Assembly (NCBI GenBank): GCA_009838735.1
Contig: VXQZ01000037.1
Location: 22,127 to 86,126 of the forward strand
Source of the DNA: Chloroflexota bacterium
GTDB lineage: Bacteria; Chloroflexota; Dehalococcoidia; Bin125
Length of the DNA: 64,000 bases
Direction of reading: 5' to 3'
Each line of letters opens with the position of its first letter. Position 1 is the first letter of the stretch. A model generated the notes under the pieces. It did not search any database and was not told the origin of the DNA. It was given only the letters and a program-made list of their open reading frames with translations. This document shows positions 10,186-19,135 of the stretch, piece by piece. The translations under genes and the position numbers were made by a program.

Positions 10186-10928
10186 ATGAAGTGCTCAGCT
10201 GGCTTACGCGGCAGCTGAATCGATCTCTGACGACAGCCAGGAATGACCAACTGCGGGCTCGGTGGGAGAGGCGGACCGACCCGTTTCTATTGGCGCTCGC
10301 CGCAGCGATGGTCCCGCTGATTGTCGGGCCGTATGTTAGTGAGCTCTCGGACGCTGTTGAACGCTGGTTTCTCATTGGCGACATCGTCATTTGGGTGTTC
10401 TTTGCAGTCGACCTCGCAGTGAGAATCTGGCTGGCAGAGAACCGCCGTCGGTTCCTGCTTGCCCATTGGGCTGAAGTCCTGATTGTGGTTGTCCCGGTCT
10501 TCCGACCCCTTCGGCTGCTCCGCCTGCTGTTACTCATGCCCCGTATCTCCGAGATTCTGAAGAGGCGCGCCGTCGGTGGATCGCTTGCCGCCGCGCTCAT
10601 TGCAATCGTGCTGGCAACGATCGCTGTCGCCCTGATCGAACAGAGCGGCGGCGGGCAAATCGGCGATTGGGGGACGGCACTCTGGTGGGCATTGGCGACG
10701 ATCACTACGGTCGGCTATGGAGATGTTGTTCCAGAGACTCTGGTTGGCCGCATCATTGGTTCGCTGCTCATGATCGTTGGGATCGGCGTCTTTGGCGTTC
10801 TCACAGCAAACGTCGCTGCCTGGTTCATCGAGAGTGACGATGATGCGCAGCAGCAGATTCTGGACGAACTAAAGTCGATCAGGTCGGAAGTCGAATCTCT
10901 CCGTGAGGATCTCGAACGGAGAGACTAG
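10182..10928 (+). CDS. Ion channel of the voltage-gated K+ channel superfamily
   Basis: Selectivity filter TITTVGYGDVVPET between hydrophobic segments; R-rich segment FRPLRLLRLLLLMPR; ATGA overlap. Confidence 0.88.
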   Translation: MNEVLSWLTRQLNRSLTTARNDQLRARWERRTDPFLLALAAAMVPLIVGPYVSELSDAVERWFLIGDIVIWVFFAVDLAVRIWLAENRRRFLLAHWAEVLIVVVPVFRPLRLLRLLLLMPRISEILKRRAVGGSLAAALIAIVLATIAVALIEQSGGGQIGDWGTALWWALATITTVGYGDVVPETLVGRIIGSLLMIVGIGVFGVLTANVAAWFIESDDDAQQQILDELKSIRSEVESLREDLERRD

Positions 10929-10948
10929 CGAGTTATGCGAGTCGCCGA

Positions 10949-11938
10949 CTAGAACGGTCGGCCGATTTCTTCGCCGATCTTTCGGAGACGCTCGACTCGT
11001 TGCTCGGTGGGTGGGTGGGTGGAGAAGAACTTGCCCGCGCCGCCGGCCAGGGGGTTGACGATGAACATGTGGTTGGCGGCCTCGGCCGTCTTCATCTCTT
11101 CCGCCGCATAGCGGGACTCCGGCGTCCTGACTCCCTGTTCGAGTTTCATCAAGGCGTAGGCCAGCGCCTCGGGATCACCGCAGCTTCGTGCCCCGGTGTC
11201 ATCCGCTTTGAGCTCGCGCTGGCGGCTGACCGCCATCTGGATCAGCATCGCGATGAACGGGGCGATGATCGCCACGATCAGCGCGCCCGCCAGGTGGCCG
11301 GCGCCGCCTCCGTTGTCGTCCCGTCCGCCCATACCGCCGAACATGAACCCGATGATCAGCATCCATTGGGCCAGCATGCCGACAAACGAGATCACCATTG
11401 CCATCGAGGCGACGATCGTCGACCAGAGCGTGTCACGATTGGTCACATGCGCCAGTTCGTGCGCCATGACGCCGGCCAATTCTCGGCGGGTGAGCAGTCC
11501 CATGATCCCGGTCGTCGCGGCGACAGCCGAGTGGTTGGGATGTCGGCCGGTGGCGAATGCATTGGGAATCGGCGTGTCGATCAGATAGACGGATGGGATG
11601 TGGCGCGGGCAATCTCCCGGTCGGCAGTGACCGGTGCAACGGGCTTCCAGGTGCTCGACCGTGAACTGCGAAAGCAAATCTTGCTTGAACGGCATATTGG
11701 CCTGACAGGCGGCCTGCTCGACGATCCGGTACAGGTCCGGCGCTTCCTGCGCGGTGACCAGTTGGCCGCCCATCATCTTGGGCACCATCGAATGAGAGTT
11801 GTAGTAGCTGTAGAGGTTGATGCCGAGGGCGATCACGGCCATGATGATCAGCCCGATCTCTCCGGCCACCGCGAGACCGACGACCATCATCAGGCCGGCC
11901 ATCAGGACCACGAGGAACATCGTGCGCAATCCGTACAC
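10949..11938 (-). CDS. htpX: M48 family metalloprotease HtpX-like
   Basis: MAHELAHVTNRDTL, NAFATGRHPNHSAVAATTGIM, LKADDTGARSCGDPEAL; Cys-rich insert ARCTGHCRPGDCPRH. Confidence 0.9.
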   Translation of the reverse strand: MYGLRTMFLVVLMAGLMMVVGLAVAGEIGLIIMAVIALGINLYSYYNSHSMVPKMMGGQLVTAQEAPDLYRIVEQAACQANMPFKQDLLSQFTVEHLEARCTGHCRPGDCPRHIPSVYLIDTPIPNAFATGRHPNHSAVAATTGIMGLLTRRELAGVMAHELAHVTNRDTLWSTIVASMAMVISFVGMLAQWMLIIGFMFGGMGGRDDNGGGAGHLAGALIVAIIAPFIAMLIQMAVSRQRELKADDTGARSCGDPEALAYALMKLEQGVRTPESRYAAEEMKTAEAANHMFIVNPLAGGAGKFFSTHPPTEQRVERLRKIGEEIGRPF

Positions 11939-12040
11939 GAATCGCCTCCTTCGACCGCAGTCTGCGTGCGGGAGTTACGTCGAGATCGTACCATCGTGGG
12001 AGACGGATCGATCCAACAAGCGGGCCGTCAGGAGCGAACC

Positions 12041-12337
12041 ATGCCGATCTACGAATACGCCTGCCGAGCCTGCGGCGCCGAGTGGGAACACTTCACCCGC
12101 AAGATCGACTCACCTGCTCCTGAGTGTGAAGAGTGTGAGACCCAGGGGCAGGTCGAAAAGCTCATTGCCAGATCGGCCTTCATCAAGGACGAGAACACCA
12201 AGATGCGCGAGATGCATCCCAAGTACGCCAAGATGGTCGACGCCGCCTGGGACAAGGCCTCACGCAACGACCCGCTGAGCAAGACCCGCTTCGCTCCGCT
12301 GGTGGACTCGGGCAAACGCGTCCAGGACATGACGTAG
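12041..12337 (+). CDS. FmdB-type zinc ribbon protein
   Basis: MPIYEYACRACGAEWEHFTR...CEECE. Confidence 0.85.
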   Translation: MPIYEYACRACGAEWEHFTRKIDSPAPECEECETQGQVEKLIARSAFIKDENTKMREMHPKYAKMVDAAWDKASRNDPLSKTRFAPLVDSGKRVQDMT

Positions 12338-12376
12338 CGCCTGTTCGCGGCGCGCGGGATTTCTTGACCTTTCAGG

Positions 12377-12560
12377 TTTCAGCGAAACTTTTTTTCTGAG
12401 CGTTTCGCGGCACGATCTCCAGTGTTTTGCGGGACATCGTGAGTGTTGGCTTTCAGCTTTTTTCAGCTTTTTTCAGGTTTCTTCAGGTTGTTTTGTTCGG
12501 ATCTGTTCGGAGATGTTCGGGCTCATTCGCTCGATTGAGCGAACTGGATCGGTCATTCGC
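12377..12560 (+). repeat. Phased 10-bp element, copy B
   Basis: ACGATCTCCAGTGTTTTGCGGGACATCGT hairpin box (12417-12430 core); TTCAG at 12452, 12462, 12472, 12482, then TTCG at 12496, 12506, 12516, 12526. Confidence 0.75.
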
Positions 12561-12721
12561 CGGTCGAATCGGCTGCGGGCGGGTTGTTGCGAGCTGTGAG
12601 GCAGGTTCATCGGCGTGCGCATCTCTTCGCTGTGACTGAGCTGATGCGCACCATCGTATACGGACATGCGTTCTGCAGGTGTCCGCCTGAGGTGTCCTGG
12701 ACCACAGGACAGAGGAGTGAC

Positions 12722-13666
12722 TCAGTCGGCGGGAGCCGGTTCGAACACGGCGCCGATCTCGACGCCATTGGACGAGGTCCACTCCTGGGCCGGCTGACGA
12801 TCACGTCCGACAGCCAGCGTGCTGACTCGCACCGACTCGCCGTCGCCGCAGACGATGGTCATGCCGCTGCCGTCAATCGCGGCAACCTCGCCGGCAGCGC
12901 CGCCGGAATGGTCTGACCGGGTCGAGCCCAACAGTGTGACCCGCTGACCACCGATTTCGCTCCACGCGCCGGGCGCGCGGTCGGAGCCGCGGATGAAGTT
13001 ATGTACGGTCTGGGCGTCCTGCGACCAGTCGATCCGGGCGATGTCGCCCTCCCAGGGGCCCTCGTAGGTCATGTCGGCTTCGTTCTGGACGTGGCGCGGC
13101 GCCTGCCCAGCCTCGACGAGACTGACTGCCTCCGACATCGTCTCCACGCCGAGCGGGAACAGGTACTCGCGGTAGACGTCGTTGAGCGTGGTGTCGGGAC
13201 CGATGGGGCAGGCGCGCTGCAGGAGGATCGGCCCGGTGTCGATACCCTCGTCGACCCAGAAGATCGTGACCCCGGTCATAGTGTCGCCTTGCAGTATCGA
13301 GTGGTTGATCGCCGATCGGCCTCGGTGCTTCGGGAGCATCGACGGGTGGTACTGGATCGTCTTGAGTGGCGGGAAGTCGAGGACTCTCGACGGGATGATC
13401 TGGGTGACGAAGGCCATCACGTTGAGGTCGGGTTTCGTCGCCTCATACTGCGCGACCACATCCTCATCGACGACACCGCGGCGCTGCCAGCGTCGCGGTT
13501 GTACCAGCGTGATACTCGCGTCGCGAGCGGCTTGAGCCAGCGGGTCGGGCCGGCCGCCTTCGCGCTCGGGCGGGGTAAACACGCCGACGATCTCGTGACC
13601 GTCGTCAACCAGTCGCTCGAAGACGGCCGCTCCAAACGGCGCCTGTCCAATCAGTGCGATACGCAT
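12722..13666 (-). CDS. Formyltransferase (Met-tRNA formyltransferase / formyl-THF dehydrogenase N-terminal family)
   Basis: MRIALIGQAPFGAAVFERL; YHPSMLPKHRGRSAINHSILQGDTMTGVTIFWVDEGIDTGPIL. Confidence 0.88.
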   Translation of the reverse strand: MRIALIGQAPFGAAVFERLVDDGHEIVGVFTPPEREGGRPDPLAQAARDASITLVQPRRWQRRGVVDEDVVAQYEATKPDLNVMAFVTQIIPSRVLDFPPLKTIQYHPSMLPKHRGRSAINHSILQGDTMTGVTIFWVDEGIDTGPILLQRACPIGPDTTLNDVYREYLFPLGVETMSEAVSLVEAGQAPRHVQNEADMTYEGPWEGDIARIDWSQDAQTVHNFIRGSDRAPGAWSEIGGQRVTLLGSTRSDHSGGAAGEVAAIDGSGMTIVCGDGESVRVSTLAVGRDRQPAQEWTSSNGVEIGAVFEPAPAD

Positions 13667-13707
13667 GTGGCGTCCTCCCCTGTTTCAACACGGCCGGATC
13701 GGGCCTG

Positions 13708-14178
13708 TCAGTCTGTTGCGCGCCAGATTCGCGGCCGCTTGCTTGCGATGATGTCGTTGAACGTAGTGATCGAGATTCTTCTCAGGGCAATCTTGATGAG
13801 TGCGGGAGCGCGTAAGTCGGGACCGAAGAAATCGTCGACGGCATAGGGAAAATGCGCCGCGACGGCGGCGATTTCGGCTTCGTCCTCGGTGACGTCGGCG
13901 ACGCCGGTGAGATTGAGATGGTGAAAGTCCACGCTCCAGTGGAGCAACTCGACCCGTTCGTTGGTGCGTATCTGTTCCAGCTTCGGCGTCTGCACGGAGG
14001 TCAGCACGTAGGCATGCAATCCCACGTAGGCGGGCGCGACAGGGCGCACATGAGGCTGCAGGCCCTCGGTGGTCGCCAACAGCCCGATCGGCGCGCTCTT
14101 GATGATTTCCTGCGCCTCCGGCCAGAAGTCAGGCAAGCCGGAGACTGCCTCGACCGGCCGATCCAGTTCTTGCGTCAC
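13708..14178 (-). CDS. Pyridoxamine 5'-phosphate oxidase-like FMN-binding split-barrel protein
   Basis: IGLLATTEGLQPHVRPVAPAYVGLHAYVLTSVQTPKLEQIRTNERVELLHW. Confidence 0.7.
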   Translation of the reverse strand: MTQELDRPVEAVSGLPDFWPEAQEIIKSAPIGLLATTEGLQPHVRPVAPAYVGLHAYVLTSVQTPKLEQIRTNERVELLHWSVDFHHLNLTGVADVTEDEAEIAAVAAHFPYAVDDFFGPDLRAPALIKIALRRISITTFNDIIASKRPRIWRATD

Positions 14179-14235
14179 GTGGCCTCCGAAACGCGCACGA
14201 TGACGGGCGCGCGGATGTTGATCGCAGGGTAACTG

Positions 14236-14982
<747 letters not shown>

Positions 14983-14992
14983 CTGACGGTCC

Positions 14993-16204
14993 TCATTCGT
15001 AGCGCAGGGCGATGATCGGGTCGACCTGCACCGCTCGCCAGGCTGGCATCAGCGCCGCGACCATCGAACAGAGGCTGAGGATTCCTGCGGCGCCCCACTC
15101 GATCTCCCGTGAACGCAGACCGGCAGCATCGGGACCGAGCGCCTTGCTGATCACCACCCTCGACATCGGCACGCCGACCATCGACCCGGCAACGGCAAAG
15201 CCAGCCGACTCCGACAGAATCAGTGAGAGCAACGCTCGACGAGGCGCACCGATCGCCCGGAGCGTGCCCAGTTCGCGAGTTCGCTCGAGTACGGACACGA
15301 ACATCACGATCGCGATCAACAACGCGGCGACCGAGACCGAGGTCCAGCGAACCACGTCGAAGAGCTGGTTGACCCGATCGAGCAACTTGCGGGCGTTCTC
15401 GGCCAGTTGCCGGTCCGAGATGACCATCAGCTCCTCGTGCTCCGACTCGATCACCGCCTGCAGCGGATCGATGTCCGACGCCCGTTTGGGCGAGATCAGC
15501 AGCGCCGTGACCGAATCGGGAGACTGAAGCACGCACTGCGCGTCCTCCAGCGGAACCAGCACGGCCGAGCGCAGGAGCTGGTTCGTTTCAGGCTCGATGA
15601 TGCCCTGCACCTCGAACTCCGTGCCGCGCACTGAGATCCTGCTACCCAGCGCAGCCAGCGCGAGTGGGCCAACGGGCGTCGGAACCTCGGTGGTCGCGCT
15701 GGCGGCCCGGGCGAAATGGCGCGCGGCCAGGACGCCCAGAATGGCCGGCGGTGCGTGGCCGGTTCCGTTCTGCGAGGGAAATCGGCACCGGCCGGCGATG
15801 GCGTCTGCGCCGTTGAGGAAGACGTCCTCCTTGCCTGGTTCAATGCCGACGAGCAGCGCCTCCGGCGGCGCCGTCGGGTATGGCGGCGGCGCCAGCGCAG
15901 CAAACGACACTTTCGTCGACCGCTCCTGGTCCACTGCCGGTCGAGAGATTACGTCGTTCGCCTCGGCCATTGAGATGGTGGAGGAAATCGGCGGCCATTC
16001 GATCCCCGAGAGTCCGGTCAGGCCGCGCGACTGGACGAAGAGCACGCCGGTGAATCGCTGCACCTGGAGATCGAGGTCTTCTGTGATGAATCGCATCACC
16101 GTGGTCACCACGATGTAGAGGTTGACGCAGACGCCGAAGCCGAGGACGGTCAACGCGCTGCGGAGCTTCTTGGTCAGCAGCTGTTGGACGGCGAGCGTGA
16201 ACAT
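14993..16204 (-). CDS. ABC transporter permease, FtsX-like
   Basis: LERTRELGTLRAIGAPRRALLSLILSES; C-terminal AWRAVQVDPIIALRYE. Confidence 0.88.
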   Translation of the reverse strand: MFTLAVQQLLTKKLRSALTVLGFGVCVNLYIVVTTVMRFITEDLDLQVQRFTGVLFVQSRGLTGLSGIEWPPISSTISMAEANDVISRPAVDQERSTKVSFAALAPPPYPTAPPEALLVGIEPGKEDVFLNGADAIAGRCRFPSQNGTGHAPPAILGVLAARHFARAASATTEVPTPVGPLALAALGSRISVRGTEFEVQGIIEPETNQLLRSAVLVPLEDAQCVLQSPDSVTALLISPKRASDIDPLQAVIESEHEELMVISDRQLAENARKLLDRVNQLFDVVRWTSVSVAALLIAIVMFVSVLERTRELGTLRAIGAPRRALLSLILSESAGFAVAGSMVGVPMSRVVISKALGPDAAGLRSREIEWGAAGILSLCSMVAALMPAWRAVQVDPIIALRYE

Positions 16205-16247
16205 CGAGGACAGCGTATCGCGCGATTGCGCGCGAGCTTGTGCAAGC

Positions 16248-17087
16248 TCAGCTGCCGACGAAGATGCCGCCGTCGGGATGCAGGATCTGCCCGGTGATGT
16301 AGCCGGCCTGGTCGCTGAGCAGGAACAGGGCCGCTTCGGCGATGTCCGCCGGCTCGCCCAGTCGATTCAGCGGGATCGCCTCGATTCGCCGCTGGCGTCG
16401 CTCTTCATCGGTGGTTACAGCGAGCGTCATCGGCGTGTCGATCAGTCCCGGAGCAACGGTGTTGACTCGGATGTTGGACGGAGCAAGTTCGAGCGCGATG
16501 CAGCGCGTCATCATCCAGACGCCGGCCTTGGAGACGCAGTAATCGGCCATGCCGCGGATGGGCGCCTTGGCTGCGCCGGATGAGATGTTGACGATCGATC
16601 CGCCTTCTCCCTGGGCCAGCATCACTCGCGCGACCGCTCGGTTGGTCAGCATGACGCCGTTCAGATTGACGGCCAAGACTTTCTCCCAGTACTCGACCGG
16701 CTTGTGAATCACATACCGATGCGCCCCACCGAGCAGTGGTTCGCCCTCCGTCACCTCGCCTGAGACATAGCCCGCATGCGAAATGCCCGCCGCGGCGATG
16801 CACAGATCGAGCCGACCGAAGCTGTCCAGTGCGGCTTGCGCCATGGCGTCGCAATCGGCCTCCCGAGTCACATCTCCCCCGATATACACCGCCTGCCCGC
16901 CCGCCTGCTCAACCAACGCCACGGTTTCCGAGCCGCGATCGTCGTCGGGCAGTCCGGCGACAACCACCGACGCTCCCTCGCGCGCCAGCCGGATCGACGA
17001 CTCCCGGCCCATCCCGCTCGCGCCGCCGGTGACGAGGGCGACTTTGCCCTGGAACCGATCCATCGACTGTTCAGGTGGCACTGGCAT
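16248..17087 (-). CDS. Short-chain dehydrogenase/reductase, paralog 1
   Basis: VALVTGGASGMG, YCVSKAGVWMMTRCIALELAPSNIRVNTVAPG. Confidence 0.92.
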   Translation of the reverse strand: MPVPPEQSMDRFQGKVALVTGGASGMGRESSIRLAREGASVVVAGLPDDDRGSETVALVEQAGGQAVYIGGDVTREADCDAMAQAALDSFGRLDLCIAAAGISHAGYVSGEVTEGEPLLGGAHRYVIHKPVEYWEKVLAVNLNGVMLTNRAVARVMLAQGEGGSIVNISSGAAKAPIRGMADYCVSKAGVWMMTRCIALELAPSNIRVNTVAPGLIDTPMTLAVTTDEERRQRRIEAIPLNRLGEPADIAEAALFLLSDQAGYITGQILHPDGGIFVGS

Positions 17088-17168
17088 GTGTCCGCTCCTC
17101 GTCCTGCACCGAACCGGTTGGTTCGGACGGCGCGAATGACTCTGACGGCGACAAGATAACGGCTTCCG

Positions 17169-18419
17169 CTATTCGTTCCGGAGTGCGGCAATCGGATCGA
17201 CCACCGTGGCGCGCCAGGCCGGATAGATGCCGCTGATCAAGCCCACCCCGGCGGAGACGCCGAATGCAGCGGCAATCGACCAGGCCTGGATGACCGTCGT
17301 CATTTCCTGTTCGCCGACGGTCTGGCCGTCAACCAGCAGGGAGGCCACGACGCCGATGACGATTCCGATGATTCCGCCCAGCACGCTGAGCGCAAGCGCC
17401 TCGGTGACGAACTGGTTGACAATGTCGGCTGCCGTCGCCCCGACGGCGCGCCGGATGCCGATTTCACGAGTCCGTTCCGTGACCGAGACCAGCATGATGT
17501 TCATCACGCCGATGCCGCCGACCAACAGCGAAATCCCACCGATCACACCCAACAGGATTGAGAGCGTGTTTGCCACCTCAGAAGCGGCGTCCAGCAAGTC
17601 GTCCTGGCTCTCGATGGTGAAATCCGGATCGGTGCGGTTGTGACGGAAGAGCAGGAGATCACTGACCTGTTGCTTGACCTCCGACGTGTCGGCGCCCGGC
17701 GTGGTCTGCACATCGATCTGAGTGACGCGCAGGTCGCCGGTGGGCGTGTAGAGGAAGCGGAATCGGTTGGCGAGGCCGGTCAACGGGACAAAGACCTGGT
17801 CGTCGGCATCTGCGGCCCCGCCGACTTCCTGGAGCACGCCGATCACGGTGAACGCGAACACGACGCGACCGGCGAGGAAGGACAGACGAATCTCCTGGCC
17901 GATCGGGTCAATACCCGGGTACAGCGTCTCCGCGACACGCGAGCCCAGGACCGCGACGAGGCTGCCGGCATTGTCATGCGGCGGCGCGATAAACGAACCC
18001 GCGGCGATCTCCAGGTCGCGGACTTCCGCGTAGTTCGAAGAGGTGAAGACCGACTCGGCGCCGACATTGTTCGCGCCCGCTATTGCCTGTGTTTCGCCGG
18101 TGATGTGCGCCGAAACGGCCTGAATCGCCGGATTGCCGTTGGCGGCGATCGCCAGTGCATCGGCCTGGGTCAATGTCGTGGTCAACAGCGCGCCGGTGCC
18201 CTGCTGCGTCGTCGCGGCGGCTGAGGGTTCGATAAAGATCAGGTCGGTACCGAGGCCGCGAATCTGATCGCTGACGCCCTTTTGCGTTCCCTGTCCGACC
18301 GCGATCAGCGCGATCACTGAACTGACGCCGATCACCAGACCAAGCAGGGTCAACAGGCTGCGCAACCGGTTGGCGACAATTGCCCGAACCGCAATCCGCA
18401 AGGCGTCGAAGAAACTCAT
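17169..18419 (-). CDS. MacB-like ABC transporter permease
   Basis: LLTLLGLVIGVSSVIALIAVGQGTQ; TERTREIGIRRAVGATAADI; AWRATVVDPIAALRNE. Confidence 0.93.
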   Translation of the reverse strand: MSFFDALRIAVRAIVANRLRSLLTLLGLVIGVSSVIALIAVGQGTQKGVSDQIRGLGTDLIFIEPSAAATTQQGTGALLTTTLTQADALAIAANGNPAIQAVSAHITGETQAIAGANNVGAESVFTSSNYAEVRDLEIAAGSFIAPPHDNAGSLVAVLGSRVAETLYPGIDPIGQEIRLSFLAGRVVFAFTVIGVLQEVGGAADADDQVFVPLTGLANRFRFLYTPTGDLRVTQIDVQTTPGADTSEVKQQVSDLLLFRHNRTDPDFTIESQDDLLDAASEVANTLSILLGVIGGISLLVGGIGVMNIMLVSVTERTREIGIRRAVGATAADIVNQFVTEALALSVLGGIIGIVIGVVASLLVDGQTVGEQEMTTVIQAWSIAAAFGVSAGVGLISGIYPAWRATVVDPIAALRNE

Positions 18420-19135
18420 GTCGCCTGGCTGGTGTTCGCGTGGTTGACAGTGTGCGCAGCGTGTTCGGCGCCGGTGTCCTCGATGATCTGGCCATCACGC
18501 ATTCTGACGGTTCGCTGGGCAAACTCGGCGACCTCGGCTTCGTGCGTCACGAGGATGATCGTCATCCCGTGCTGATCGACGAGGTCGCTGAGCAGGGTCA
18601 TCACCTCGTGGCCGGTCGCGGTATCCAACGCGCCGGTCGGCTCATCGGCCAAGACCACCAGTGGATCGACCACCAGCGATCGCGCGATCGCCACACGTTG
18701 CTGTTCGCCGCCTGAGAGTTGAGTGGGACGGTGTCCGATTCGATCGGCCAGCCCAACTCGCACCAGGGCTTCGGCCGCGCGACGCCGTCGATCGCGGACC
18801 CCCTGGTAGATCAGTGGGAGCTCGACCTGTTCCAGCGCGCTCATGCGCGGCAGCAGGGAATAGGACTGAAAGACAAAGCCGAACGCGGTGCCTCGCAGTC
18901 GCGCCCGCGCGTGCTCGCTGAGTCCGGCAACGTTCTGACCGGACAGCAGGTAGGCGCCGTCGTCCGGACGATCGAGCAGGCCGATGATGTTCATCATCGT
19001 GCTCTTGCCCGACCCCGACTGTCCCATGATCGCCACGAACTCGCCACGTTCGATCTCCAGGCTCACGCCGTCGAGCGCGTGAATCTGGGTCTCGCCGGCG
19101 GTGAAGGTCTTACGAACTCCGTCGAGCCGAATCAT
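18416..19135 (-). CDS. MacB-like ABC transporter ATP-binding protein
   Basis: GQSGSGKSTMMNIIGLLDRP; LSGGEQQRVAIARSL. Confidence 0.95.
   Translation of the reverse strand: MIRLDGVRKTFTAGETQIHALDGVSLEIERGEFVAIMGQSGSGKSTMMNIIGLLDRPDDGAYLLSGQNVAGLSEHARARLRGTAFGFVFQSYSLLPRMSALEQVELPLIYQGVRDRRRRAAEALVRVGLADRIGHRPTQLSGGEQQRVAIARSLVVDPLVVLADEPTGALDTATGHEVMTLLSDLVDQHGMTIILVTHEAEVAEFAQRTVRMRDGQIIEDTGAEHAAHTVNHANTSQAT

Noticed and set aside
12446-12535. Phased array as a CRISPR
   Set aside because: Units are 10 bp with no 25-40 bp repeats and spacers; no cas genes nearby.
12722-13666. Assignment as canonical fmt (Met-tRNA formyltransferase)
   Set aside because: Motifs fit the wider formyltransferase family, including formyl-THF dehydrogenase N-terminal domains, and there is no def/fmt operon context; kept generic.
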